Below are positions 7,877-16,096 of a stretch of DNA of 64,000 bases, one piece after another. The stretch lies in assembly GCA_017429505.1 (NCBI GenBank), contig JAFROW010000004.1:1-64000 (forward strand). Reading direction: 5' to 3'. Below the pieces are notes generated by a model, which was not told the origin of the DNA, searched no databases, and saw nothing but the letters and a program-made list of their open reading frames with translations. Position 1 is the first letter of the stretch. Every line of letters starts with the position of its first letter. Source of the stretch: Clostridia bacterium. Lineage in GTDB: Bacteria > Bacillota > Clostridia > TANB77 > CAG-508. Both the position numbers and the translations under genes were made by a program.

Positions 7877-8131
7877 TTAAGAGTTGTTACTGCTTTTAAA
7901 CAGCTCTTTTTCTATTTTCTCTAGTGTTACAAAATAATTTTCTTTTGTCTTTTTAGCATTTATTATTATTTCCATTAATGTACTTTTCTCATTTATCAAT
8001 TGTAGTTCTCTTTTTAGTTCATTTTCATATTCAGTTATAATTGTATTTGTCCTTTTTAGATTATCAATTATTGTCCAAATTAATATTGCAAAAATAGCAA
8101 TATACCAAATTACTAATGCTATATTTGACAT
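7877..8131 (-). CDS. Small phage membrane protein with coiled coil
   Basis: 84 residues from the ATG at 8131, chosen because GAGGAGG stands 7 bp upstream; an in-frame ATG at 8149 precedes that site. Residues 3-24 (IALVIWYIAIFAILIWTIID) form one transmembrane helix; the rest is a charged coiled coil facing the cytoplasm or periplasmic side. Located between replication and recombination genes of the prophage; function unknown. Confidence 0.6.
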   Translation of the reverse strand: MSNIALVIWYIAIFAILIWTIIDNLKRTNTIITEYENELKRELQLINEKSTLMEIIINAKKTKENYFVTLEKIEKELFKSSNNS

Positions 8132-8145
8132 TTCATTTCCTCCTC

Positions 8146-8631
8146 TCATGTTTTAAAACTATTTACTAGATTTTCTTTTATCTTTTCAATACTTCTAGTT
8201 GTATCTTTTATTTGATTAATTCTATTACTTATTTTTATTCCTAGTTCTTCATACGTTGGAACTTTTTGATTTGCATTTTTTCCATTTTCACATATACATC
8301 TTGCAGCATAACTATAAGGGATTCTTTCATTTCCATTTGCTATGAATTTTGTATAAACTACATAACCAGTTCCATCACATTTGCTGCAAGGTATTATCTG
8401 GCTTTTTTCTTCTGTTACTTCTCCTACTAATTCGTTATTTGCTTCAAGTATATCTGCAATTTTAGGCATATTTTTGCATGTTCTTAAACACTTTGAAATT
8501 AATTTTGTATATCTTTCTAAGCTAAGATTCTTTAATTCTTCATACATAATCTGCATTTGATTTGTTTTAAGTTCCTTGTCATAGTAAGTTTCAAGTCTTC
8601 CTGTTGTTTGTATAAATTCATCTAGTTGCAT
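8146..8631 (-). CDS. Phage replication protein with zinc ribbon, helicase-loader-like
   Basis: 161 residues. The first ~70 residues are helical and resemble the N-terminal region of phage replisome/loader proteins; a four-cysteine cluster follows (CSKCDGTGYV ... RCICENG), the DnaJ-like zinc ribbon found in many phage proteins encoded right after the DnaD-type initiator. It overlaps that initiator by 14 bp. Helicase loading is inferred from position and family resemblance. Confidence 0.6.
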   Translation of the reverse strand: MQLDEFIQTTGRLETYYDKELKTNQMQIMYEELKNLSLERYTKLISKCLRTCKNMPKIADILEANNELVGEVTEEKSQIIPCSKCDGTGYVVYTKFIANGNERIPYSYAARCICENGKNANQKVPTYEELGIKISNRINQIKDTTRSIEKIKENLVNSFKT

Positions 8632-9472
8632 TTTTCTCCATTGCCTCCTTTATTTCTTTAGCTCGTCTTGCATTTTTTTCTTCTTGCGTTTCATTTAGAT
8701 TAGTTGATGGCTTTTTATGTATTTGATTTTCTTCTTGTGCTTGAATAAGATTTTTTACTCCTGCTTTATTCCAGTTGTTTAGAATAGCTTTTATATAATT
8801 CAAGTTTCTACAATTAGCTTCAACAGATAATTGCAAAGCATAGACAACTACATCATTTGTCATTTCTTTTGCATAATCATCTAACAATTCCATTGTGTAA
8901 GGAGTAATAAGTCCAATATTGTTATTATAAAAATCAATAACTTTTTGGAAGCCGTCAACACAACTGTCGCTTCCGTCGTCTAAATAAAAATCGTCAACAC
9001 AACTGTCATTTTCATTTAGTTCGCTATTATTATTTATATTAATATTTATATTACTACTACTACTCTCTTCTATTCTATTCTCTCTTAGCATCTGCTTAGC
9101 ATCTGCTAAGCACTTACTCTCTGTAGGATTTATTAGAATATATTGTTTTGTATCATTATTTATTGTAATTTGCTTTTTTTCATCTTGATAAATTGTTTCT
9201 TGTATTCTTCTTGAATCAAGCCAATTATTTCTCTTCCAATCAGTAATTACAACAACTCCTGATTGAAATGGAATGATAAATTTTTTTAGAATTAATACTT
9301 TTAAACTATCTTCTGAAATACCATATACTCTCATTACTTTTTTTGGAGCTACAAATCCTTCATCATCTGCTTCCATTCCTAATAAAAAATATAATGCAAT
9401 TGATTCTTTAGGTAAATCAAGAAAATCATCTTGGCTTATAATTTCACTATCAAACATTCTCTTTCTCGCCAT
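8618..9472 (-). CDS. Phage replication initiator with DnaD domain
   Basis: 284 residues from the ATG at 9472 (GGAGG 8 bp upstream; the TTG at 9487 overlaps that site). The N-terminal ~110 residues (RKRMFDSEIISQDDFLDLPK ...) are the phage replisome-organiser winged-helix type; a poly-Asn/Ser linker follows (~residues 135-155), then a DnaD-like domain (VIDFYNNNIGLITPYTMELL ... NLNYIKAILNNW). Such proteins bind the phage origin and recruit the host helicase. The Asn-rich linker is encoded by an ATT/AAT repeat tract near 9030-9060. Confidence 0.85.
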   Translation of the reverse strand: MARKRMFDSEIISQDDFLDLPKESIALYFLLGMEADDEGFVAPKKVMRVYGISEDSLKVLILKKFIIPFQSGVVVITDWKRNNWLDSRRIQETIYQDEKKQITINNDTKQYILINPTESKCLADAKQMLRENRIEESSSSNINININNNSELNENDSCVDDFYLDDGSDSCVDGFQKVIDFYNNNIGLITPYTMELLDDYAKEMTNDVVVYALQLSVEANCRNLNYIKAILNNWNKAGVKNLIQAQEENQIHKKPSTNLNETQEEKNARRAKEIKEAMEKNATR

Positions 9473-9489
9473 CTTTTTTTCCTCCAATG

Positions 9490-9684
9490 TTAATCATCAA
9501 TCAAATCACTTACTGTAACTCCCAATGCATCTGCTAGTTTTCTTAATGTTGCTATTTGTGGATTTTCACTCATTCCCCACTCAATTAATCCAATAGTGCT
9601 TGTACTTATTCCAGATTTTATAGATAAAGTTTTTCTTGAAAATCCTTTTTTTCTTCTTATTGTTTCTAAATTCTTGGATAACAT
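9490..9684 (-). CDS. Cro/C1-type HTH regulator
   Basis: 64 residues from the ATG at 9684 with AAGGAGG 6 bp upstream; the longer in-frame ATG at 9729 lies inside a terminator hairpin and is rejected. An XRE helix-turn-helix spans residues ~6-60 (TIRRKKGFSRKTLSIKSGIS ... LRKLADALGVTVSDL). It is the first gene of the leftward prophage operon, the place of a Cro-like regulator. No divergent repressor gene is present on its other side. Confidence 0.8.
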   Translation of the reverse strand: MLSKNLETIRRKKGFSRKTLSIKSGISTSTIGLIEWGMSENPQIATLRKLADALGVTVSDLIDD

Positions 9685-9705
9685 TTTTCGCCTCCTTCCA
9701 AATAA

Positions 9706-9775
9706 AAAAGATATTGAATAAGAATCCAATACCTTTTATGGGATAAAAAAATACAACTCTTTTTTGAGTTGCTAA
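9706..9775 (-). terminator. Two successive terminator-like hairpins in front of the prophage operon
   Basis: Read leftwards, CAACTC/GAGTTG (9754-9759 with 9766-9771) is followed by a 7-T run, and GGTATTG/CAATATC (9727-9733 with 9710-9716) by TTTTTT. Together they would block read-through from the array into the prophage operon. The second hairpin could also be an operator for the HTH protein, because it lies immediately before its ribosome site. Confidence 0.6.
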
Positions 9776-9816
9776 AATATATTTGAATATAAAATTATTA
9801 CAATAACTTGAGATAA

Positions 9817-10141
9817 ACTTTTATTTTGTGCAATGTTATATATCAGAAAATAGATTGATTAATATGCTATCTTCTTACCTTCCTCACTTAGCTTTTCAAA
9901 AAATTTAAGTGCTTATCTTTTACAAATTATTAAAACTTATTTTGTTTTTGCATTATATTTTCTTTTATAGATTTCTTTTCGTAAAAAAATTTTCTATTTT
10001 ATTATTTCTAAATTTTAAATTTCTTTTAAAAATTTTAATTTTATAAAATTTCAATTATTTCTGATTTTTCTTAAAATAACAAAAATTTGCAATTTTGAAG
10101 ATTTTTAGCCCCTACCTCCAAAATTACAAATTTTAAATTTT
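9817..10141 (-). repeat. Intergenic array element, copy A (full length)
   Basis: Left end: conserved core TTTTATTTTGTGCAATGTTA (core 9817-9843). Right end: inverted repeat AAATTTGCAATTTTG (10083-10097) / CAAAATTACAAATTT (10119-10133) around a 21-base loop that is also conserved (GAAGATTTTTAG...CTACCTCCA). In gene orientation the element begins at the stop codon of the RibD-like gene and ends just before the prophage. Full-length copies are A, B, D and G; C, E and F keep mainly the core. No gene is present in this stretch. Confidence 0.75.
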
Positions 10142-10840
10142 TTATTTAAGTACTTTATATTTTAATTGAATATATGAATTATCAAGTTTGTTAAATTCTA
10201 GTAATTCTAACGGCATCAGTTTGTTTAGTTCATTTTCATCTTTAATTGCTTCACCATCCACTAAAGTTGCTACATCTTTTCCTCCAATTAATATTGGAAC
10301 AATTACAATATTAACATAGTCTATTAATTTATTTCTGACAAACATTCCATTCAGAGTTCCACCAGATTGAATAGTTACTCTTTCTGCCTTATATTTGCTA
10401 TATATATCTTCTAGCATTTTTTCTAAATCTAAAGAATCATAATATAAGATATCCAAATTATCATACTTCTCTTGTAATTTAAAAGCTAAATGATTTTTAT
10501 TTGTAGTAACTAATATAAGCTTTTCTACCCAATGACATAGATAATCAATTCCATTTTCATTTAAATGTGGCTTATTATCTATTATTATAAATCTAACATC
10601 TACTTTTTCTCTGTATTCTTTTTTATCATTCACACCTATTTTAGCCATTACTCTACCAGTATTTAATGAATAAAAATCTGTTGTTTGCTCTATTTCATAA
10701 TATTGATGTAATCCTTCTTTTACGCCATCTATTCTACAAAAGTCTTTATCCACATCTAAATTATCGCTATCTCCTGTACTTATTTTTCCATCTAATGATT
10801 CAAGCATAAATAATGTTGTAATAGGTCTATTCCTTTTCAT
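10142..10840 (-). CDS. RibD C-terminal/dihydrofolate-reductase-like oxidoreductase
   Basis: 232 residues. The start RPITTLFMLESLDGKISTGD matches the RibD-C fold (M/S-L-DGKI), and VTIQSGGTLNGMFVRNKLID is the conserved GG-x-L-N block before the last helices (VNIVIVPILIGGKDVATLVD). The family reduces pterin- or ribosylaminopyrimidine-like substrates with NAD(P)H; isolated copies have no known substrate. It follows the AraC gene by 88 bp and is the last gene before element copy A. Confidence 0.8.
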   Translation of the reverse strand: MKRNRPITTLFMLESLDGKISTGDSDNLDVDKDFCRIDGVKEGLHQYYEIEQTTDFYSLNTGRVMAKIGVNDKKEYREKVDVRFIIIDNKPHLNENGIDYLCHWVEKLILVTTNKNHLAFKLQEKYDNLDILYYDSLDLEKMLEDIYSKYKAERVTIQSGGTLNGMFVRNKLIDYVNIVIVPILIGGKDVATLVDGEAIKDENELNKLMPLELLEFNKLDNSYIQLKYKVLK

Positions 10841-10928
10841 ATAAAATCACATTCCTTTCCAAATTCTTATATTAATTATAAAATATTTGAAAATGGATTT
10901 CTTGATTTTTCTTGCTATATTTAAGCAT

Positions 10929-11780
10929 TTATTCTTTTGAAATTGGTATCCATATTTCTGTATCTTTATCATCATATAATTCAAAATCTATATCCATACA
11001 CTGTTTGTAGCTAGTCATTATAAAGAATTCTTTATATATTCTTGTCCATAATTCATTTATATCTTTCTCATCTTGTCCTTCACATTTAAAAACAACCCAT
11101 GAACATTTTGAAACTTCAACAATTTTCATTCCTAGCTCTGATTTTATTCCATCTACATCTTCTGTTTCTTCTATTTCTCTACCTATCCCATATTGATATT
11201 CAAAAACATTTTGAGTACCAATACATATTCCTAAAGTGTTTTTAGAATAATTATCAGATATCTTTTGTAAAGTTCTGTTTTCTTTTATTTCTTTCCAAAA
11301 TTCTGGTATTTCATTCTTTTTATCTAGATTGAAATTTCTAAATAAAGCTATTACTACAAAATTGTCTCTCTCTTCAATTCTATAATTCAATACTTTGTTT
11401 GGATTAATAGAATCAAATTCACAATCTATATCCACTTTACTATAATTTTTAAGTTCATTACCATTTACTTTTGCAAGTTTCGGTACAATACCATGAAAAT
11501 TTTTGAATGCCCTTGAAAAAGCTTCATGGCTTTCAAATCCATATTTTAACGCTATATCTAATATATTATCATTATTTTTTGAAATTTCTTGTGCTGCCAA
11601 TGTTAATCTTCTATTTCTAATATATGATGTTGGAGAAATTCCAATTATAGCACTAAAAATTTTATGGAAATAAAATGCTGACATTCCTACTTCTTTTGCA
11701 ACTATTTCAAAATTAATATCTTTATCTAAATTATCTTCAATATAATCTATTGCTTTTTTTAGTTCATTTATATAATTCAT
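10929..11780 (-). CDS. AraC-family regulator with GyrI-like effector domain
   Basis: 283 residues. Two AraC helix-turn-helix motifs occupy residues ~5-105 (FEIVAKEVGMSAFYFHKIFS; ILDIALKYGFESHEAFSRAF). Residues ~125-283 form a GyrI/Rob-like small-molecule domain ending in FELYDDKDTEIWIPISKE. Such proteins sense hydrophobic cations or drugs and activate nearby genes; the adjacent RibD-like gene is the likely target. Part of the accessory array. Confidence 0.85.
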   Translation of the reverse strand: MNYINELKKAIDYIEDNLDKDINFEIVAKEVGMSAFYFHKIFSAIIGISPTSYIRNRRLTLAAQEISKNNDNILDIALKYGFESHEAFSRAFKNFHGIVPKLAKVNGNELKNYSKVDIDCEFDSINPNKVLNYRIEERDNFVVIALFRNFNLDKKNEIPEFWKEIKENRTLQKISDNYSKNTLGICIGTQNVFEYQYGIGREIEETEDVDGIKSELGMKIVEVSKCSWVVFKCEGQDEKDINELWTRIYKEFFIMTSYKQCMDIDFELYDDKDTEIWIPISKE

Positions 11781-11921
11781 AAATTACTCCTTTTTGATTT
11801 TTATTTTATCCCTTCATCTTTTAATAATCCTATAATATATAATTCATACCTCCAAATTATATAAAATCAACCTGTACATAATATTTTTTAGCAATTATTC
11901 CATAATATCTTCTTCTTAGTT

Positions 11922-12422
11922 TTATACCTTGTTTTTCCTATTTATCTGTATTATTGCATAAATATTGGTAGATATTGATAGAAAGTCAAATAATGCTGAT
12001 GTATACAAATTAATATATACTTCATATATAAGCCACAATAAATTTGAAAATATAACAAGTATTTTAAATTTTATAACATCTTTTACATTCATACACCAAA
12101 TATAAGATATAGATGCAATCAATGGTAAAAATCCAATAAATCCATTTCTATTAAAAGTAATTGAAAGAATTATAGTTATAATTGTAATAATAATCCTCCA
12201 TGTTAAATTAAGTTTTTCTTTGAAACACAATATATTTCTTATTACATTAATACCATTTATTATTGCTCCACTTATACCATTATTTAAAATATTACTAAAT
12301 ACTGACATTAGAGTTTGAATTGTATTATAAATTAAGATTTTTCCTTTTTCTTTTTGATATCCAGCATATATTTGGATTAGTGAAGCTACAAATGCAATGA
12401 TATTGCCCAAAATAATTTGCAT
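11922..12422 (-). CDS. YgjV-like inner membrane protein
   Basis: 166 residues with about five or six hydrophobic segments (IILGNIIAFVASLIQIYAGY, IIITIITIILSITFN, FIGFLPLIASISYIW, VIFSNLLWLIYEVYIN). The arrangement resembles the uncharacterised YgjV membrane family. It starts one base into the stop of the TIM-barrel gene (ATTATG overlap), so the two are coupled. PnuC-type transport is a possible alternative but its motifs are not visible. Confidence 0.6.
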   Translation of the reverse strand: MQIILGNIIAFVASLIQIYAGYQKEKGKILIYNTIQTLMSVFSNILNNGISGAIINGINVIRNILCFKEKLNLTWRIIITIITIILSITFNRNGFIGFLPLIASISYIWCMNVKDVIKFKILVIFSNLLWLIYEVYINLYTSALFDFLSISTNIYAIIQINRKNKV

Positions 12423-13255
12423 TATTTAGCCTCCTTAATCTTTTCAAATAATTCTGATAGCTCTTTTCCTCTTTTATATCCATTTTTAAAAAATTCATAA
12501 ATATTTTCTTGATAATAAGAAGTATAATAAATTAATTCTAATGTAATTGGTCCATTATAATTACAATCCTTTAAATTTTTCAAAAAATTGCTCCAGTCTA
12601 ATGATCCATCTCCAGGAATTTTATGTTCATCTTCTTTTCCATTGTTATCATGTAAATGAACTGCAAATATTCTATTTTTATATTTGGTAAAATCAAACTT
12701 ATCCTTTGAAAAGCAATGATAATGGCCAGAATCTAAACATAATCCAACATTGTCATCTTTGATTCTGTCTAGTACATATTCTACATATTTACTTTCATTA
12801 ACATTTTCAAAAGCAATCTTTACACCTATTTCTTTTGCATAATTAGTAATCTGTTTAATTCTTTTCAAGCCTAAATCATTAGGTTCTAAGCAGTCTTTTT
12901 TAGCTAAGTGCATTATTACCAAATTTATATTATTTTCATTACAAGTTTTAATATCATTTTTATATCTTTCCACTTCTTTATCTCCTTGAATTCCTTCTTT
13001 CCAAAGTAAATTGATATTTTGATATCCTAAATGTGCAAAAATTATATTTAATTTTCTTTCTCTCATTTTTTTTAATTGTTCTGCTTGAGGTGTTTGCCAT
13101 ATATTATCATTATTGTACCATTGTATAAAAATTTTTTTAAATCCTGCTTTTGTAATTGCATCAAGTGATAGATCAAAATTTGTACCATTTTTACTATAAT
13201 CATGGCAATTCTCATTAAAATTCTCATTACTTAAAACTACGGCTAAATCATTCAT
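12422..13255 (-). CDS. Xylose-isomerase-like TIM-barrel protein (sugar phosphate isomerase/epimerase family)
   Basis: 277 residues. AP-endonuclease-2/IolE-type barrel: metal-ligand positions are visible in LVIMHLAK, VKIAFENVNES (Glu), VGLCLDSGHYH (Asp, His), IFAVHLHDNNGKEDEHKIPG (His, Asp) and GPITLELIYY (Glu). The substrate is unknown. It lies 34 bp after the Nudix gene and overlaps the YgjV-like gene, giving a three-gene unit served by the promoter at 13885-13913. Confidence 0.85.
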   Translation of the reverse strand: MNDLAVVLSNENFNENCHDYSKNGTNFDLSLDAITKAGFKKIFIQWYNNDNIWQTPQAEQLKKMRERKLNIIFAHLGYQNINLLWKEGIQGDKEVERYKNDIKTCNENNINLVIMHLAKKDCLEPNDLGLKRIKQITNYAKEIGVKIAFENVNESKYVEYVLDRIKDDNVGLCLDSGHYHCFSKDKFDFTKYKNRIFAVHLHDNNGKEDEHKIPGDGSLDWSNFLKNLKDCNYNGPITLELIYYTSYYQENIYEFFKNGYKRGKELSELFEKIKEAK

Positions 13256-13289
13256 TTTAAAAGGGCTCCTTTCTTTGTTTACTTATAAT

Positions 13290-13721
13290 TTAATCACAGC
13301 TATAATGCTTTTTGGATTTAATATACTCTAGTTCTCTTCTTATACCACTTATTGTGTTAACTGGTAAGTTCTCAATATCTACCCATTTTAATTCTTTACA
13401 CTTTTCGGGTTCTAAGTTTTGTATTTCGTTTTTAAATTTTTTAACTCTAAAAACAAATTTTAACTTGTCTTTTTCAAAATGATGATAAATATGAACCATT
13501 TGCATATCTTCTCTTTCTAACTCAATTCCCAACTCTTCTTTTGCTTCTCTTATCATTGCATCAAATAAGTCTTCTCCTGGTTCTAAATGCCCACCTGGTA
13601 AATCATATTGATTGTCTAAATACTCTGCCAACACCATTAAAATTTCTGTTTTACCTGTTGTAGAATTCCTCCTTTCTAGTAGTAAATCAACTACTATTTT
13701 TGAAACATGTCTTTCACTCAT
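13290..13721 (-). CDS. Nudix hydrolase
   Basis: 143 residues. The Nudix box is complete: GGHLEPGEDLFDAMIREAKE followed by ELGIE (REAKEEL supplies the metal-binding Glu residues). It hydrolyses a nucleoside diphosphate linked to another moiety; the substrate cannot be told from sequence. First gene of a three-gene unit with the TIM-barrel and membrane genes; its 5' leader carries a terminator-like hairpin. Confidence 0.9.
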   Translation of the reverse strand: MSERHVSKIVVDLLLERRNSTTGKTEILMVLAEYLDNQYDLPGGHLEPGEDLFDAMIREAKEELGIELEREDMQMVHIYHHFEKDKLKFVFRVKKFKNEIQNLEPEKCKELKWVDIENLPVNTISGIRRELEYIKSKKHYSCD

Positions 13722-13805
13722 ATTCCTTAATCCTCCTTTTAATATATTTAAAACCAGAAAGTAGCTTTGATTTCTTATTATAAACTGTGATTTTTTACAA
13801 TAAAA

Positions 13806-13844
13806 ATATGGAAATCAAAGAGAATACTCCCTTGGTTTCCATAT
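13806..13844 (-). terminator. Terminator-like hairpin in the Nudix leader
   Basis: On the minus strand ATATGGAAACCAAGGGAG pairs with CTCTTTGATTTCCATAT and is followed by TTTTTATT. It lies between the promoter at 13885-13913 and the gene start at 13721, so it is an attenuator or it ends a short leader RNA. No competing antiterminator is obvious in the ~35 nt upstream. Confidence 0.6.
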
Positions 13845-13884
13845 CTGCATTTTTATATTTAATTATCTCATAACATCTTTACTT

Positions 13885-13913
13885 ATTATACATAATATTT
13901 TTGAATTTGTCAA
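13885..13913 (-). promoter_or_regulatory. Promoter of the Nudix/TIM-barrel unit
   Basis: TTGACA (13913-13908), 17-base spacer, TATAAT (13890-13885) on the minus strand: a consensus vegetative promoter reading into the Nudix gene. The 12-bp palindrome TTGATATATCAA lies about 55 bp upstream (13967-13978). Confidence 0.8.
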
Positions 13914-13995
13914 TAGTTTTGCGTGTTTTTTCGATGTCAATATTTTAATTATATAACGTATAATTATTGATATATCAACATTCTAATGTTCGAAA

Positions 13996-14256
13996 ACTTT
14001 TATTTTGTGCAATGTTGTATATTGAAAAGTAGACCTATTAAAGTATGCTTCTTCTAGCTTCTCTCATTTTAACTTTAAATATTTTTTAAGTTCTGTTGTT
14101 TTATAATTTATACATTTTAAAATTATTTTATTAAAATTTATATAATGAAAATTTCGAAAAATTATAATTTTTTATAAAATAACAAAAAATTTGCAATTTT
14201 GAAGATTTTTAAGTCTCTACCTCCAAAACTGCAAATTTTACACTTTTCCCTATTTT
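13996..14256 (-). repeat. Intergenic array element, copy B (full length)
   Basis: Core at 13996-14022 (TTTTATTTTGTGCAATGTTG). Terminal inverted repeat 14187-14201/14224-14238 with one G-U exchange relative to copy A and the same loop text (GAAGATTTTTAAG...CTACCTCCA). The element ends TTCCCTATTTT just after the stop region of the glycine-zipper gene. Confidence 0.75.
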
Positions 14257-14279
14257 ATAATATAAATTGTAATTTATAG

Positions 14280-14498
14280 TTATTTGTTTTTATTGTCTCT
14301 TTTTATTGTTGCGCCTATTGTCATTCCAATACACATACCAATACTTACTCCTAAACACATGCAAATGCCTACATTATTTGTTGCAAAACCAATTGCAGAA
14401 CCTATTGCTATACCAATACTCATACCTAAACTCATACCAACTACTATATAGTTTTCTTCATTTTCATCATTAATTTCTGTATTTTTTTCTTTATTCAT
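14280..14498 (-). CDS. Glycine-zipper small membrane protein
   Basis: 72 residues: a charged N-terminus (MNKEKNTEINDENEENY), then two Gly/Met/Ile-rich helices (VGMSLGMSIGIAIGSAIGF and CLGVSIGMCIGMTIGATI) with G-x3-G spacing, and a basic tail. Glycine-zipper proteins insert in membranes; a role in stress or phage defence is possible but not shown. It stands alone as one array unit with its own promoter. Confidence 0.7.
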   Translation of the reverse strand: MNKEKNTEINDENEENYIVVGMSLGMSIGIAIGSAIGFATNNVGICMCLGVSIGMCIGMTIGATIKRDNKNK

Positions 14499-14552
14499 AC
14501 TCTATACTCCTCTCTACAAATTACTATTTATCTTCAACTTATATCTTTTTTT

Positions 14553-14581
14553 ATTATATAATAAAAAACTGATAATTGCAA
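14553..14581 (-). promoter_or_regulatory. Promoter of the glycine-zipper unit
   Basis: Minus strand TTGCAA (14581-14576), 17 bp, TATAAT (14558-14553). The surrounding AGTTAGTTGCAATTATCAG is shared with the promoters of the HAD (16825-16853) and second Nudix (19136-19164) units. Confidence 0.8.
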
Positions 14582-14612
14582 CTAACTATCAGTCTAAAAA
14601 AAACGAGCGACT

Positions 14613-14639
14613 ACTTTTATTTTGTGCAATGTTATATTT
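14613..14639 (-). repeat. Intergenic array element, copy C (core only)
   Basis: Core TTTTATTTTGTGCAATGTTA preceded by CGAGCGACTA, the same head as copy D. Only ~46 bp separate the core from the stop of the GNAT gene, so the terminal inverted repeat and the middle part are missing. Confidence 0.65.
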
Positions 14640-14685
14640 TTCTTTTTATACGTCTTCAAAACTATTACTTCCTATTATTATAAAG

Positions 14686-15168
14686 TTATCTTCTCAATTC
14701 AAACATTATTTCATTTGGAATTTTATTATTAAAAGGTTCTCCAATAAAATCATAAATTGCTTTAAATCCAATTTTTTCATGCAGTTTTATAGATGCAACA
14801 TTTTCTTTTTCTATACAACTATAAAAGCTATGTTCAGGGAACTTATCAATTGCATATTTTAATAGCAAAGAGCCTATTCCCAGTCCTGCATATTTTTTAT
14901 CTACTAATATTTCCCAAATATATGCAATTTTATCTGGCATATTTTTTATTTTGTTAGGATATTCTTCTATTTTGCAGAAATTTCTATCAAAACATATTAT
15001 TACATATCCTTTAGGAATACTATCCTCTATGCATATTAATTTAAGCATTTTTTCATCTTTTATTCCATATTCATTACTCCATTTTGTTATAAAATCTTCA
15101 TTATTATTTTCAAATAGGCTTCTGATATCATTATAATTACTATTTTCTAAAATCATTTCTAACTCCAA
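14686..15168 (-). CDS. GNAT-family N-acetyltransferase
   Basis: 160 residues. The acetyl-CoA site is clear: IWEILVDKKYAGLGIGSLLL (the R/Q-x-x-G-x-G/A loop appears as YAGLGIG) followed by VASIKLHEKIGFKAI. The acceptor substrate is unknown. It follows the P-loop kinase gene by 14 bp, so the two share the promoter at 15705-15733. Confidence 0.85.
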   Translation of the reverse strand: MELEMILENSNYNDIRSLFENNNEDFITKWSNEYGIKDEKMLKLICIEDSIPKGYVIICFDRNFCKIEEYPNKIKNMPDKIAYIWEILVDKKYAGLGIGSLLLKYAIDKFPEHSFYSCIEKENVASIKLHEKIGFKAIYDFIGEPFNNKIPNEIMFELRR

Positions 15169-15182
15169 AACTATTTAATTTT

Positions 15183-15671
15183 TTATCTAGTATTTTTATA
15201 TATAAAATCGACTTCTGATGAATCAGGTTCTTCCCATAATAATTCTAATTTTTTCATTAATCCATTATTTAAGTAAAAATTAGATCCTCCATTTCCATCT
15301 GTAATTCTTTTATTTCTTTCGTCAATGTTTTTTTTCCATGTTTCATTGTCAGCATAAATATAATGAATTTCATATTGAATTCCCATATTTTCATAAAATT
15401 CTCTTATTTTTTTACGCTCTTTTTTTGACCAAAGTCCTCTTTCATAAATTACATTTGCCCCTGCTTGTACGATTTCTCCTACTTTTTTTGTCAAATAATT
15501 ATTCAACCTTTCAGAAAAAATATTATAAAATTCTCCTTGCTCATTATTTATTAAATCATAAGTAGCTTCGTCTGGTGAAATTATGACAGCATTTAACTCA
15601 TTCTTTATTTTATTGGAATAAAAACTTTTTCCACTACATATTTTTCCGCATGTTATTATCGCTTTAGCCAT
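15183..15671 (-). CDS. P-loop kinase / AAA-like nucleotide-binding protein
   Basis: 162 residues. Walker A CGKICSGKS at residues ~8-16, then ISPDEATYDL, and a lid-like region with NIDERNKRITDG. This is the zeta-toxin/gluconate-kinase-like P-loop kinase type often annotated as ATP-binding protein; small-molecule phosphorylation is likely. First gene of a two-gene array unit. Confidence 0.8.
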   Translation of the reverse strand: MAKAIITCGKICSGKSFYSNKIKNELNAVIISPDEATYDLINNEQGEFYNIFSERLNNYLTKKVGEIVQAGANVIYERGLWSKKERKKIREFYENMGIQYEIHYIYADNETWKKNIDERNKRITDGNGGSNFYLNNGLMKKLELLWEEPDSSEVDFIYKNTR

Positions 15672-15704
15672 TAAATCATCTCCTCCAAATAATGCTATAT
15701 AATA

Positions 15705-15733
15705 ATTATATCAAAAAAACAAGTAATAATCAA
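15705..15733 (-). promoter_or_regulatory. Promoter of the kinase/GNAT unit
   Basis: Minus strand TTGATT (15733-15728), 17 bp, TATAAT (15710-15705), followed by GGAGGAG before the kinase ATG. Confidence 0.75.
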
Positions 15734-15784
15734 TTAAAAATAGCTAATATTTCAACATACTGTGTTACATAAAAACGAGCGACT

Positions 15785-16096
15785 ACTTTGATTTTGTGCA
15801 ATGTTATATATTCCTTTTTATACTTGTTTTAATTCACATTCCTCTACTCTCCTATGTTATTTTTTGGGATTTAAAGTAATTTCCAATTAAATCATATTTT
15901 ATTATTAAATTAGGTTTTTATTCAATTGAATTCAATTCAATTCAATTTAATTATTTAAATTAAATTTTTTATAATATCTTTTTTCATAAAATATTTTAAT
16001 TATAGTTTTCTAAAATAATAAAAAAAATTGCAATTTTAAAGATTTTTAGTTTCAATCTCAAAATTACAAATTATTAGCTATTCCCTATTTTTTATA
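15785..16096 (-). repeat. Intergenic array element, copy D (full length)
   Basis: Core 15785-15811, head CGAGCGACTAC. The middle shares CTCTCCTATG and AATTAAATCATATTT with copy G. The terminal inverted repeat is present near 16027-16072 (AATTGCAATTTT / AAAATTACAAATT). The end TTCCCTATTTTT includes the TAG stop of the HAD gene. A run of ATTCA/ATTCAATT repeats occupies 15931-15953. No gene lies here. Confidence 0.7.

Noticed and set aside
9490..9729. Longer HTH protein starting at 9729
   Set aside because: That start lies inside a terminator-like hairpin; the ATG at 9684 has an ideal AAGGAGG site.
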